64,000 bases of DNA. Origin: Streptomyces sp. HUAS 15-9. GTDB taxonomy: Bacteria; Actinomycetota; Actinomycetes; Streptomycetales; Streptomycetaceae. The DNA is taken from positions 4,464,001 to 4,528,000 of the forward strand of contig NZ_CP106798.1 of NCBI RefSeq assembly GCF_025642155.1, in the 5' to 3' direction. The position numbers were made by a program, and so were the translations under genes. Each line of letters starts with the position of its first letter. The first letter of the stretch is position 1. Below are positions 9,547 through 17,804 of the stretch, piece by piece. Below the pieces are notes generated by a model that was given only the letters and a program-made list of their open reading frames with translations, was not told the origin of the DNA and made no database searches.

Positions 9547-10395
9547 TCACCCTTCGGCTTGCCGGTAAATGATGGTGGTGCTGCCCACGACGATCCGCGA
9601 GCCGTCGCGGAGCGTAGCGCGGGTGGTGTGCTGCCCGTCCACCACGATGCCGTTGGTGGACCCGAGATCCTGGATCGTCGAGGGCGTTCCGGTCCGGATC
9701 TCACAGTGCCGGCGGGAGACGCCGGGGTCGTCGATCCGCACGTCGGCTTCGGTGCTGCGGCCCAGCACCAGCGTCGGGCGGGAGATCTGATGGCGGGCGC
9801 CGTTGATCTCGATCCAGTAGCGGGTGCGGCCGCCGCTCGCGTGAGCGGCCGGGGGCCGCTGGGCGGCGGGCTGCGGGTATCCGTAGCCGCCAGGCCGGCC
9901 GCCGGGCGGCGGCGCGGACGGCATGGGCGGGGCTCCCGCGGGCGCGGCGGCCGGCGGGTAGCCGTAGCCGCCCGGGGCGCCCTGGCCGGGCCTGCCGGCC
10001 GGCGGGGCCTGCTGGCTGCTGGAGGAGGCGAGGGTCCGGCTGCGCACCCGGTACAGACCGGTGTCCAGGTCGTCCGCCTTCTCCAGGTTGACCTTGATCG
10101 GCCCCATGAAGGTGTAGCGCTGCTGCTTCGCGTAGTCACGCACCATTCCGGCGAGCTCGTCCCCGAGCTGGCCGGAGTAGGGGCTGAGGCGCTCGTGGTC
10201 CGGCGCGCTCAGTTCCACGATGAAGTCGTTGGGGACGACGGTCCGGTCACGGTTCCAGATGGTCGCGTTGTTGTCGCACTCCCGCTGGAGCGCTCCGGCG
10301 ATCTCGACGGGCTGGACCTCGGACTTGAACACCTTGGCGAAGGTGCCGTTGACCAGACCTTCGAGACGCTGCTCGAACTTCTTCAGGACTCCCAT
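9547..10395 (-). CDS. fhaA: FHA-domain protein FhaA (DUF3662 plus FHA)
   Basis: A 282-residue cytoplasmic adaptor. The N-terminal DUF3662 domain (about residues 1-125) begins MGVLKKFEQRLEGLVNGTF. A Gly/Pro/Ala/Tyr-rich linker follows, then a C-terminal FHA domain (LGRSTEADVRI, SRRHCEI, DLGSTNGIVVDG) that reads phosphothreonines made by PASTA kinases. A strong GGAGG site precedes ATG 10395. It is the first gene of the minus-strand cluster, so the main promoter should lie between 10396 and about 10660, sharing that region with the divergent tRNA. In mycobacteria FhaA binds the pseudokinase domain of MviN; this is known for the family, not visible here. Confidence 0.92.
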   Translation of the reverse strand: MGVLKKFEQRLEGLVNGTFAKVFKSEVQPVEIAGALQRECDNNATIWNRDRTVVPNDFIVELSAPDHERLSPYSGQLGDELAGMVRDYAKQQRYTFMGPIKVNLEKADDLDTGLYRVRSRTLASSSSQQAPPAGRPGQGAPGGYGYPPAAAPAGAPPMPSAPPPGGRPGGYGYPQPAAQRPPAAHASGGRTRYWIEINGARHQISRPTLVLGRSTEADVRIDDPGVSRRHCEIRTGTPSTIQDLGSTNGIVVDGQHTTRATLRDGSRIVVGSTTIIYRQAEG

Positions 10396-10672
10396 GGGGC
10401 ACCTCCTCCGTCGCTGTTTCCCTACTGCCTTGCCTGGTACTGCTTACTGATCGTATCCACGCGCCCGGCAAACAGCCGGTTCCCCGCGTGGGCCCCCTTC
10501 GAACTCTCTCTGTCAAGGATCGTAGAGGCGGGCCACGACCAGTGTCCCGCACCTGACTGTGGACCCGGTCCGCCTCCTGGGGGGATGACGGGGACCGGTA
10601 CGAGGTTGATACGTGAACCGGTCCTGCCTGATACCTGGTCCAGGGTGCCTGTCCGGGGCCCGATAAGGGATG

Positions 10673-10701
10673 TGAACCCACCCTGTCCGACGTGCTAATG
10701 T
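10673..10701 (+). promoter_or_regulatory. possible tRNA promoter
   Basis: A TAATGT -10 at 10696-10701 lies 17 nt after a poor -35 (GTGAAC, 10673-10678), placing a start about 50 nt before the tRNA. The remainder of 10396-10757 shows no gene on either strand. Confidence 0.4.
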
Positions 10702-10757
10702 TCTGGATGTCGGAAGGGGCCGGACCGCAAGGGACGGGGCCGGAAGGCACACCCAAT

Positions 10758-10841
10758 GCGCGGGTGGCGGAATAGGCAGACGCGCTGGATTCAGGTTCCA
10801 GTGCCCGCAAGGGCGTGGGGGTTCAACTCCCCCCTCGCGCA
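10758..10841 (+). tRNA. tRNA-Leu (anticodon CAG)
   Basis: An 84-nt class II tRNA. The acceptor stem GCGCGGG (10758-10764) pairs with CTCGCGC (10834-10840). The anticodon stem CTGGA/TCCAG encloses TTCAGGT with anticodon CAG at 10792-10794. A long variable arm (TGCCCGCAAGGGCG) and a T-arm with GTTCAACTC follow. The discriminator base is A10841 and CCA is not encoded. It reads CUG, the main leucine codon in this GC-rich genome. Confidence 0.95.
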
Positions 10842-10848
10842 CAGTGGC

Positions 10849-10878
10849 AAGGGCCCATCGTGATCACGGTGGGCCCTT
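10849..10878 (+). terminator. tRNA terminator
   Basis: A near-perfect 30-nt palindrome (14-bp arms, one G-T pair) begins 8 nt after the tRNA and ends in TTT. Confidence 0.75.
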
Positions 10879-11052
10879 TGTCGTGTTTGCGTGGTATTTC
10901 ACAATGTGACGAGTCTCTCAGGTTCGCGGGGGCGTGCGGACAACTTGTCCGCGGGGTCCTGTCCTTCGTCATCCCGCCCCCTACTTCGTCATCATGTCTC
11001 CGTCCTTCATCATCACCGGGTCGCCCGGCCCGGGATTTCCACAGCCGTGGAG

Positions 11053-11061
11053 TTGTCCACA
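11053..11061 (+). other. exact DnaA box
   Basis: TTGTCCACA in the region before the DUF2252 gene, with a one-mismatch copy (ATTTCCACA) just upstream at about 11035-11043. Apart from this and the tRNA terminator, I see nothing in 10842-11151. Confidence 0.5.
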
Positions 11062-11151
11062 GGGTCTGACGCGTTTCGGTCACCGGTTGTACGGTCTGCA
11101 CGAGTTGATGTTCGGGCGAGTGCGTGTGTGGACGCGGGGGAGGCGGTCGCG

Positions 11152-12579
11152 GTGACCGAGGCCGGAGCGGCAGTGGGGGAGTTGGCGCGGGCGCGGGGGC
11201 GGCTGCCCCGGGTGCGTGGATTCGCCCAGTGGCCGTCGCAGGGTTCGCCCAGGGAGCAGGGCAAGGCGCTGCGTACGAGCGTTCCGCGCCGCACGCACAG
11301 CGCCCTGGACCTGGACGGCTCGCGGCCCGACGCGGTGAGCGCGGTGGAGGAGTCCAACCGGGGCCGTATCCCCGGGCTCACGCCGATACGGGTGGGCAGG
11401 ATGGCCGCCACCCCCTTCGCTTTCCTGCGCGGCTCGGCCGGCCTCATGGCGTACGACCTCGCGCGCACCCCCATGACCCGGATAGGCACCCAGATCTGCG
11501 GCGACGCGCACGCGGCCAACTTCGGTCTGTACGGCGACGCCCGCGGCGGCCTGGTCATCGATCTGAACGACTTCGACGAGACCGTGCACGGCCCCTGGGA
11601 GTGGGACCTCAAGCGGCTCGCCACCTCGCTGGTGCTGGCCGGCCGGGAGGTGGGTGCCGACGAGGACATGTGCCGCAAGGCGGCGGGTGACGCGGTGGGG
11701 GCGTACCGGCGCACCATGCGGCTGCTCGCCAAGCTGTCGGTGCTGGACGCCTGGAACGCCATCGCGGACGAGGAGCTCGTCTCGTACACCGACGCCCATG
11801 ACCTGCTCGGGACGTTGGAGCGGGTCTCGGAGAAGGCGCGGGCCAACACCAGCGGGCGGTTCGCGGCGAAGTCGACCGAGGCCGCCGAGGACGGGGGCCG
11901 CCGTTTCGTCGACGCCCCGCCGGTGCTGCGGCGCGTGGAGGACGCGGAGGCAGCGGCGGTGGCCGCGTCCCTGGAACCTTATGCGGAGACGCTCTCGGAG
12001 GACCGGCTGCCGCTCCTGGCCCGGCACGCGGTGCACGACGTGGCGTTCCGGGTGGTCGGCACGGGCAGCGTGGGCACGCGCTCGTATGTCGTGCTGCTCT
12101 TGGACCACCGCGGTGAACCGCTGGTCCTCCAGGTGAAGGAGGCCCGCCCGTCGGCGCTGGTCCCGCATCTGGCGACGGCCGGCTTCGACGCGGCGCCCGT
12201 CGGCCACGAGGGCCGCCGGGTGGTGCTGGGCCAGAAGCGCATGCAGGTGGTCAGCGACATCCTGCTGGGCTGGACGACGGTCGACGGCCGGCCCTTCCAG
12301 GTCCGTCAGTTCCGCAACCGCAAGGGCAGCGTCGACCCGGCGGCCCTGTCCGCCGACCAGATGGACGACTACGGCCGGATGACCGGCGCCCTGCTGGCCC
12401 GCGCCCACGCCCACAGCGCCGACCCCCGCCTGATAGCCGGATACTGCGGCAAGAACGAGGAACTGGACGAGGCCATAGCCGGGTTCTCGGTCGCCTACGC
12501 CGACCGTACGGAGGCGGACCACGCGGACCTGGTGACGGCGGTGCGGTCGGGGCGGGTCGCGGCCGAGATGGGGGTGTGA
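11152..12579 (+). CDS. DUF2252 family protein
   Basis: A 475-residue protein of the DUF2252 family, which has remote similarity to the aminoglycoside-phosphotransferase/protein-kinase fold. The ICGDAHAANFGLYG block resembles a phosphotransferase catalytic loop and VIDLNDFDET a metal-binding loop, so an ATP-dependent phosphotransfer is plausible but the substrate is unknown. I chose GTG 11152, which follows a GGGGGAGG site; the frame stays open further upstream but shows no conserved sequence. It stands alone between the tRNA and a J-domain-like gene. Confidence 0.85.
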   Translation: MTEAGAAVGELARARGRLPRVRGFAQWPSQGSPREQGKALRTSVPRRTHSALDLDGSRPDAVSAVEESNRGRIPGLTPIRVGRMAATPFAFLRGSAGLMAYDLARTPMTRIGTQICGDAHAANFGLYGDARGGLVIDLNDFDETVHGPWEWDLKRLATSLVLAGREVGADEDMCRKAAGDAVGAYRRTMRLLAKLSVLDAWNAIADEELVSYTDAHDLLGTLERVSEKARANTSGRFAAKSTEAAEDGGRRFVDAPPVLRRVEDAEAAAVAASLEPYAETLSEDRLPLLARHAVHDVAFRVVGTGSVGTRSYVVLLLDHRGEPLVLQVKEARPSALVPHLATAGFDAAPVGHEGRRVVLGQKRMQVVSDILLGWTTVDGRPFQVRQFRNRKGSVDPAALSADQMDDYGRMTGALLARAHAHSADPRLIAGYCGKNEELDEAIAGFSVAYADRTEADHADLVTAVRSGRVAAEMGV

Positions 12580-12663
12580 CGGCTCCGGGGAGGGGAGGGC
12601 CGGTCGCGCGGTGCGGTACGGCGGGCCGGGCGGCGCCGGGGGTGAGGGGTTTCGGCCGTGGCC

Positions 12664-12669
12664 TACGCT
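12664..12669 (+). promoter_or_regulatory. leaderless -10 element
   Basis: TACGCT ends 6 nt before GTG 12676, which predicts transcription starting at or next to the start codon. No ribosome-binding site is present. Confidence 0.55.
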
Positions 12670-12675
12670 GGTCGG

Positions 12676-13488
12676 GTGACGACCCCGGAAGCTGATCAGT
12701 CCCAGGCACCGCGGCCCGAGGAGCGGCTGGAGCGGGCCGTGCGGGCCGCCGAGCAGGCCTTGATCGACTATGAGATCGCGGTGGAGACCTTCCGCGTCGA
12801 GGTCGAGAACTTCTCCCGGCTGCACGACCAGAAGCTCGGTCCGATGTACACCCGGCTGGAGGAGCTGGACGCCCGGATCGCCGAGGCGAAGGCCGCCCGC
12901 ACCGGCGACCCGGAGGACATCCGGCTCGCCGAGGAGGCCCGGGCCCGGGTCATGCCGATTCCCGGCGTCGAGGAGCTGCTGAACGGCTGGATGGACGGCT
13001 ACGGCCTGTTCCCGGAGGCGTCGGCGATGCTCACGGACCAGGCGGTACGGCCTCCGCAGCGGGTGCGCCCGAGCGAGGAGGCCCGCAAGCTCTACCGCGA
13101 GCTGGCCCGCAAGGCCCACCCCGATCTGGCGCAGGAGGAGGACGAGCGCACTCGGCGCGAGGAGTTCATCACCCGCGTCAACGCCGCCTACGCCCGCGGC
13201 GACGAGGCGCTGCTGCGCGAGCTGGCCGAGGAGTGGGCCGCGGGGCCGGTCCCCGCCGAGCCGGGTCCGAGCCACAGCGAGGAGCTCTACGCCCGCCTCG
13301 AATGGCTGGCTCAGCGCAAGGAACTCCTCACCCTGATCGCCCGGGAACTGGAGGACACCGCTATCGCGGCGATGCTCCGCCTGGCCCCGGACGACCCCGA
13401 TGCCCTCCTGGAAGAGATCGCCGAGAAGCTCCGCGCCGACGTGGCGGAGCGGGAGGCGGAGCTGGCGGGGCTGCTGGGGCAGGAGTAG
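12676..13488 (+). CDS. J-domain-like coiled-coil protein
   Basis: A 270-residue, strongly charged, helical protein. Residues about 15-95 and 200-270 look like coiled coil. In between, a J-domain-like helix pair carries the diagnostic HPD loop (RELARKAHPDLAQEEDE, about residues 141-157) followed by FITRVNAAYARGD. This suggests a partner for a DnaK-type chaperone, although the J-like unit is not at the N-terminus and no zinc-finger region is seen. The start GTG 12676 is chosen from a -10 element positioned for leaderless transcription. It is followed after 41 nt by a rhodanese gene with its own leaderless promoter. Confidence 0.75.
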   Translation: MTTPEADQSQAPRPEERLERAVRAAEQALIDYEIAVETFRVEVENFSRLHDQKLGPMYTRLEELDARIAEAKAARTGDPEDIRLAEEARARVMPIPGVEELLNGWMDGYGLFPEASAMLTDQAVRPPQRVRPSEEARKLYRELARKAHPDLAQEEDERTRREEFITRVNAAYARGDEALLRELAEEWAAGPVPAEPGPSHSEELYARLEWLAQRKELLTLIARELEDTAIAAMLRLAPDDPDALLEEIAEKLRADVAEREAELAGLLGQE

Positions 13489-13516
13489 CGCGGCCCGACC
13501 GAGGTGTGCGTTCGGG

Positions 13517-13522
13517 TAGCGT
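13517..13522 (+). promoter_or_regulatory. leaderless -10 element
   Basis: TAGCGT lies 7 nt before the ATG of the rhodanese gene, with no ribosome-binding site between. Confidence 0.6.
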
Positions 13523-13529
13523 CGGACGC

Positions 13530-13877
13530 ATGAGTTTCGCAGCGCGTGTGCCCACGGTCGGGGTCGTGGACCTCGAGGACAGCGACTTCCTGCTGGACGT
13601 CCGCGAGGACGACGAGTGGCGGGCCGGCCATGCCGAGGGGGCGCTGCACATCCCCATCAGCGAGTTCGTGGCCCGCTACGGCGAGCTGACCGAGGCGGCT
13701 CCACAGGACGGCCGGGTCCATGTGATCTGCCGGTCCGGCGCCCGCTCGGCCCAGGTCACGATGTATCTGGTCCAGCAGGGCATCGACGCCGTGAACGTCG
13801 ACGGCGGCATGCAGGTCTGGCAGGCGGCCGGCCGCCCGGTCGTCACCGACGCGGGACAGCCGGGCTTCGTCCTCTAG
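13530..13877 (+). CDS. single-domain rhodanese-like sulfurtransferase
   Basis: A 115-residue protein consisting of one rhodanese domain: the LLDVRE block, the HIPISEF turn, and the active-site loop CRSGARS with its catalytic cysteine, followed by a VNVDGGMQVWQAAG C-terminal signature. It should carry persulfide sulfur in the cytoplasm; the acceptor is unknown. ATG 13530 is set by a leaderless -10. Its stop codon begins a small triple repeat (13876-13930) separating it from the convergent acyl-CoA dehydrogenase. Confidence 0.9.
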   Translation: MSFAARVPTVGVVDLEDSDFLLDVREDDEWRAGHAEGALHIPISEFVARYGELTEAAPQDGRVHVICRSGARSAQVTMYLVQQGIDAVNVDGGMQVWQAAGRPVVTDAGQPGFVL

Positions 13878-13930
13878 ATCACAGATCCCGGGGGTAGATC
13901 ACGGACCCCGCTCCAGATCACAGACTCCCG
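13876..13930. repeat. three short tandem repeats
   Basis: AGATCACAGATCCCG, AGATCACGGACCCCG and AGATCACAGACTCCCG at about 20-bp spacing in the gap between two convergent genes. Confidence 0.7.
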
Positions 13931-13939
13931 GGACGTAGG

Positions 13940-15073
13940 TCAGCCCAGGGGGTGCGCCGCCAGCAGGTCTCCCAGCGCCTCCTCGTGCGCCGCGGCCGGG
14001 CCGAGCGCCAGCTCCAGGTGCTTGGCCCAGGCGTGGTAGCGGTGCAGGGCGTACTCGGTGTCGGCGCCGAACCCGCCGTGCAGGTGCTGAGCGGTCTGCA
14101 CCACCCGTCGTACGCCCTCCGCGGCCCAGATCTTGGCCACGGCGACGTCCGCGGAGGCGGGCAGTACGCCCGGTGCCCCGGAGCCGATCCGCCAGGCGGC
14201 CTGCCACAGGGTGGCCTCCATGGCGCGCAGGTCGACATAGCGGTCGGCTGCCTGGACGGCGACGGCCTGGAAGGTCGCGATCGGGTGCCCGAACTGTTCC
14301 CGCTTGCCGGTGTACTCGCTGGTCATCCTCAGCACCCGCTCGCCCAGCCCGAGCGCCAGCGCGCATGTCCCCGTGACCAGCAGTTCCCGCAGCCGCTCCC
14401 ACGCCCCGTCGGCCTCGACGACGTCCCGGGCGGTGATCCGCGCGGACTCCAGGCGCAGCTCGCCCAGCCGCTCCCCGCTGGTGGAGACCTGCTCGGCGAG
14501 GGCGACGCCGGCGTGCTCGCGGGGCACCAGCGCGAGGACGGTGCGGTCGGCGTCGGTGTGCGCGGGTACGACGACGAGGTCGGCGTCGTACGCCCACGGC
14601 ACGGCCGTCTGCATCCCGTCCAGCACCCACACGTCACCGTCGCGCCGTGCGGTCACGGCGAGTTCGGCCGGGTCGTGGCCGGTGCGGCCGTTCGCGGCGA
14701 CGGTCAGCACCAGCTCACCGCGCCCGGCACGGGGCAGCAGTGCGGCCGCCAACTCCTTGCCGCCGTAGGCCTGTACGGCGGCCGTGGCCGCGCTGCTCTC
14801 CAGCAGCGGCACCCGCCCGAGCACCTTCCCGGACTCCCGCAGCACCAGGCACAGCGCGATGGCGTCCAGGCCCGCCCCGCCGTACTCCGCGTCGAACAGC
14901 AGGCTCAGCAGGTCCGCGTCGGCGAGCCTGGCCCACAGCGCCCGGTCGAAGCCCTCGGCCACGGCACCGGTGGTGAGCGCCGGGCTCGGCACCGCGTCCG
15001 GCGCCACCCCGGCGAACACTCCCCGGGCCGCCTCGGCCGCCGCCAACTGCTCCTCGGTGAAGGTGAAGTCCAC
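13940..15073 (-). CDS. acyl-CoA dehydrogenase family protein
   Basis: A 377-residue flavoenzyme of the acyl-CoA dehydrogenase fold. It has an N-terminal helical domain, a mid beta domain, and a C-terminal helical domain with TGKREQFGHPIATFQAVA and LHGGFGADTEYALHRYHAW, the family's FAD and ligand contacts. Compared with short-chain enzymes the glycine-rich nucleotide loop is weak and the expected catalytic Glu position is not obvious, resembling the second subunit of heteromeric steroid or acyl-CoA dehydrogenases. GTG 15073 follows GGGAGGA. Two palindromic operators lie 31-60 nt upstream, one fitting the KstR consensus, so lipid- or steroid-responsive control is likely. Confidence 0.85.
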   Translation of the reverse strand: MDFTFTEEQLAAAEAARGVFAGVAPDAVPSPALTTGAVAEGFDRALWARLADADLLSLLFDAEYGGAGLDAIALCLVLRESGKVLGRVPLLESSAATAAVQAYGGKELAAALLPRAGRGELVLTVAANGRTGHDPAELAVTARRDGDVWVLDGMQTAVPWAYDADLVVVPAHTDADRTVLALVPREHAGVALAEQVSTSGERLGELRLESARITARDVVEADGAWERLRELLVTGTCALALGLGERVLRMTSEYTGKREQFGHPIATFQAVAVQAADRYVDLRAMEATLWQAAWRIGSGAPGVLPASADVAVAKIWAAEGVRRVVQTAQHLHGGFGADTEYALHRYHAWAKHLELALGPAAAHEEALGDLLAAHPLG

Positions 15074-15103
15074 GGTCCTGTCCTCCCGGCGGATCCGTTG
15101 ATC

Positions 15104-15116
15104 TGACGGTCCGTCA
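15104..15116. promoter_or_regulatory. perfect inverted repeat operator
   Basis: TGACGGTCCGTCA, a 13-bp palindrome upstream of the acyl-CoA dehydrogenase start. It is TetR-like in form; the regulator is not in the window. Confidence 0.6.
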
Positions 15117-15119
15117 AGA

Positions 15120-15133
15120 TAGAACAGGTTCTA
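15120..15133. promoter_or_regulatory. KstR-like operator
   Basis: TAGAACAGGTTCTA fits TnnAACnnGTTnnA, the consensus I recall for the actinobacterial steroid repressor KstR, and lies 3 nt from the preceding palindrome. Confidence 0.55.
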
Positions 15134-15140
15134 GAAGAAG

Positions 15141-15180
15141 GGAACGGTGAGGGAGGCAGAGGGACGGTGAGGGAGGCAAG
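15141..15180. repeat. two-copy 20-bp tandem repeat
   Basis: Two adjacent 20-bp units (15141-15160 and 15161-15180) match at 17 positions; both contain GGTGAGGGAGGCA. They sit between the paaE stop and the operators. Confidence 0.7.
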
Positions 15181-15206
15181 GGACCGGCGGGGGCGCCGGT
15201 CCGGCC

Positions 15207-16265
15207 TCAGCGGTCGAAGTCCAGTTCCACCTGCTCCGTCACCGGATGCGACTGGCAGGCCAGCACATACCCCGCCTCCGTCTCCTCCGCCTCCAGCGCG
15301 AAGTTGCGGTCCATGCGCACCTCGCCCGAGACCAGGAAGGCCCGGCACGTCCCGCACACCCCGCCTTTGCAGGCATAGGGGGCATCGGGCCGGTTGCGCA
15401 GCACCGCCTCCAGCAGCGACTCGCCGTCCCGCACCGGCCAGGTCCCGCCACGCCCGTCGAGCCGGGCGGTCACGGTGCTGTGCGCGGGGGCCGAAGCGGT
15501 CGTCGCGGAGGCCGCGCCGGCGTCCACGTGGAAGATCTCCTCGTGGATCCGGGCCCGGTCCACACCGAGCTCGCGCAGCGCCCGTTCCGCGCCCTGCACC
15601 AGCCCGAACGGCCCGCACAGGAACCACCCCGCCACACCGTCCACCGGCAGCAGCGCGGGCAGCAGCCCGGCCAGCCGCTCCTGGTCCAGGCGCCCGGACG
15701 GCAGACCGGCCTGCTGCTCCTCGCGGGAGAGCACCGTCACCAGCTGCAGCCGCTCGGGGTAGCGGTCCTTCAGGTCGGCGACCTCCTCCAGGAACATCGT
15801 GGAGGCGGCCGTCCGGTCGCTGCGTATCAGACAGAACCGGGCCGAGGGCTCGCGCGCAAGGAGCGTCGAGGCGATCGACAGCACCGGGGTGATGCCGCTG
15901 CCGCCGACGATCGCGGCGTACAGACCGAGTGCGGGCTCCAGCGTGAAGCGTCCTGCCGGGGTCATCACCTCCAGCTCGTCCCCGACGTTCACCTCCTTCA
16001 GCGCGTACGACGAGAAGGCGCCGCCGTCGACCAGCCGCACCCCGACCCGCAGGGTGCTCGGGCCCTCGGTGCCGGGGGCCGGGGAGCAGATCGAGTAGGT
16101 CCGCCGGATCTCCGTGCCGTCGACGACCCGGCGCAGGGCGAGGTGTTGGCCCGGCGCGTGCCGGTACTGCTCGCGCAGCTCGGGCGGGACGGTGAGGGTC
16201 AGCGCCACGGAGTCGTCGGTGAGCCGGTCGACCGCGGCCACCGGGAGCGGGTGGAAGCGGGCCAT
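15207..16265 (-). CDS. paaE: phenylacetyl-CoA epoxidase reductase PaaE
   Basis: Electron-transfer subunit of the PaaABCE ring-1,2-epoxidase. The N-terminal FAD domain has RRTYSICS, then a NAD(P)H domain (GGSGITPVLSIA). The C-terminal plant-type [2Fe-2S] ferredoxin has the cysteine pattern CKGGVCGTC and a distal CQS. Product 352 aa. I take ATG 16265, whose first base overlaps the paaD stop (TGATG) and which has AAGGAG 5 nt upstream; a GTG three bases earlier is too close to that site. It is the last gene of the coupled paaABCDE operon. Confidence 0.94.
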   Translation of the reverse strand: MARFHPLPVAAVDRLTDDSVALTLTVPPELREQYRHAPGQHLALRRVVDGTEIRRTYSICSPAPGTEGPSTLRVGVRLVDGGAFSSYALKEVNVGDELEVMTPAGRFTLEPALGLYAAIVGGSGITPVLSIASTLLAREPSARFCLIRSDRTAASTMFLEEVADLKDRYPERLQLVTVLSREEQQAGLPSGRLDQERLAGLLPALLPVDGVAGWFLCGPFGLVQGAERALRELGVDRARIHEEIFHVDAGAASATTASAPAHSTVTARLDGRGGTWPVRDGESLLEAVLRNRPDAPYACKGGVCGTCRAFLVSGEVRMDRNFALEAEETEAGYVLACQSHPVTEQVELDFDR

Positions 16266-16792
16266 CACAACTCCTTGAAGTGGTCGAACGGTTCACGGCA
16301 GTCGCGGCAACGCCGCAGTGCCTTGCACGCGGTGGAGGAGAACCGGCTGAGCAGCTCGGTGTCGGCGGATCCGCAGTGCGGACAGCGGACGGGGTCGGAT
16401 GCGTCGGCCTCGGTGCGGGTCGGGCCGAGTGCGAGCGCGACCGGTCCGGCCTCGTGCCGCTCGCGCGGGGGAGCTATGCCGAACTCCCGCAGCTTGCGCC
16501 GCCCTTCGTCCGAGATGTCGTCCGTCGACCAGGCGGGCGTCAGCACGGTGCGGACGGTGACCTCCCGCACGCCGTGCTCGTGCAGCACCCGCTCTATGTC
16601 CAGGGACATCGCCTCGACGGCCGGGCAGCCGGTGTAGGTCGGGGTCAGCTCGACCTCCACCGCGCCGGTGTCGCGCAGGTGCACCGCGCGCACCACACCC
16701 AGCTCCTGAAGGCTGAGCACGGGCAGTTCGGGGTCGGGCACCGAACCGGCGAGCTCCAGGAGTTCCGCCTCCAGCGCGGTCGTCGTCACCAT
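16265..16792 (-). CDS. paaD: PaaD, Fe-S assembly/maturation protein
   Basis: A 175-residue DUF59/MIP18 family protein, needed to mature the iron-sulfur parts of the phenylacetyl-CoA epoxidase. The N-terminal DUF59 domain carries DPELPVLSLQELGVV and TPTYTGCPA. The C-terminus has a four-cysteine cluster (CPHCGS ... CRDC) suited to metal binding. The start ATG 16792 overlaps the paaC stop by 7 nt; an alternative GTG at 16789 would give the classic 4-nt overlap. It is translationally coupled to paaC and paaE. Confidence 0.92.
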   Translation of the reverse strand: MVTTTALEAELLELAGSVPDPELPVLSLQELGVVRAVHLRDTGAVEVELTPTYTGCPAVEAMSLDIERVLHEHGVREVTVRTVLTPAWSTDDISDEGRRKLREFGIAPPRERHEAGPVALALGPTRTEADASDPVRCPHCGSADTELLSRFSSTACKALRRCRDCREPFDHFKEL

Positions 16793-17520
16793 GACGCCCC
16801 CGGGTGGCTGCGGTGCAGATGCTGCATCTCGGCGAGCATCCGCCCGAAGGGTTCGGTGTGCAGGCCCTGCCGGCCGGCGCCCGCCGACCACGCCCCGGTC
16901 CGCGGCCCCTCGGGCACGGCCAGGGTGGCCCGGCCGAGCACGGCGCCGACGGACTTCAGCCAGTCGGCCTCCATGCCCGCCCAGTCGGCGTCCAGGCCCT
17001 CCACCGGCTGGAACATCTCCCCGGTGAAGCGCCACAGAGCGTCGCACGCCCGCCGCATCCGCTCATGGCTGACGTCCGTGCCGTCCCCGAGCCGCAGCGT
17101 CCACTGCTCGGCGTGGTCGCGGTGGTAGGCGACCTCCTTGACGGCCTTGGCGGCGAGCGGTGCGAACGGGCCGTCGCCGGCTGCCAGTTGGGCGTAGAGC
17201 AGATGCTGGTAGGTGGAGAAGTACAGCTGGCGGACGATCGTGTGCGCGAAGTCGCCGTTGGGCTGCTCGACCAGCTGGAGGTTGCGGAAGGCGCGCTCCT
17301 CGCGCAGATACGCGAGCTCGTCCTCGTCGCCCACCATGGACAGCAGCACCCGGGCCTGGCCGAGCAGGTCCAGCGCGATGTTGGCGAGGGCGACCTCCTC
17401 CTCCAGGGCGGGGGCGTGGCCCGCCCACTCCCCCAGCCGGTGCGAGAGCACCAGCGCGTCGTCGCCCAGGGCCAGGGCGGCGGACCTCGCGGTCACGGGG
17501 GTCTCGGGTGCCGGGGTCAC
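16786..17520 (-). CDS. paaC: phenylacetyl-CoA epoxidase structural subunit PaaC
   Basis: A 244-residue ferritin-like helical protein that pairs with PaaA to form the catalytic core but carries a degenerate di-iron site. Typical blocks are LGQARVLLSMVGDEDELAYL and FAHTIVRQLYFSTYQH. It uses GTG 17520 in a GTGA overlap with the paaB stop. Its 3' end overlaps paaD. Confidence 0.93.
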   Translation of the reverse strand: MTPAPETPVTARSAALALGDDALVLSHRLGEWAGHAPALEEEVALANIALDLLGQARVLLSMVGDEDELAYLREERAFRNLQLVEQPNGDFAHTIVRQLYFSTYQHLLYAQLAAGDGPFAPLAAKAVKEVAYHRDHAEQWTLRLGDGTDVSHERMRRACDALWRFTGEMFQPVEGLDADWAGMEADWLKSVGAVLGRATLAVPEGPRTGAWSAGAGRQGLHTEPFGRMLAEMQHLHRSHPGASW

Positions 17521-17804
17521 AGGTGCTTCACCCCTTCCGGGATCTCGTAGAAGGTCGGGTGCCGGTAGGGCTTGTCGGCGGCGGGCTCGAAGAAGGGGTC
17601 CTTCTCGTCCGGCGAGGACGCGGTGATCGCGGTCGCCGGGACGACCCAGATCGAGACGCCCTCGCCGCGTCGGGTGTACAGGTCACGGGCGTTGCGCAGG
17701 GCGAACTCGGCGTCCGGCGCGTGCAGGCTGCCGGCGTGGGTGTGGGACAGTCCGCGGCGCGAGCGCACGAAGACCTCCCACAGGGGCCAGTCGGTGTTGG
17801 TCAT
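17517..17804 (-). CDS. paaB: phenylacetyl-CoA epoxidase subunit PaaB
   Basis: A 95-residue small subunit required for epoxidase activity, recognisable from [22 protein letters not shown] spread over residues 6-27 and [12 protein letters not shown] 17804 forms an ATGA overlap with the paaA stop and its own stop overlaps paaC, so subunit stoichiometry is probably set by translational coupling. Confidence 0.93.
   Translation of the reverse strand: MTNTDWPLWEVFVRSRRGLSHTHAGSLHAPDAEFALRNARDLYTRRGEGVSIWVVPATAITASSPDEKDPFFEPAADKPYRHPTFYEIPEGVKHL

Noticed and set aside
11080..13275. 731-codon antisense frame over the DUF2252 and J-domain-like genes
   Set aside because: Composition is Arg/His/Val-rich with no recognisable motif, and it crosses two well-supported plus-strand genes.
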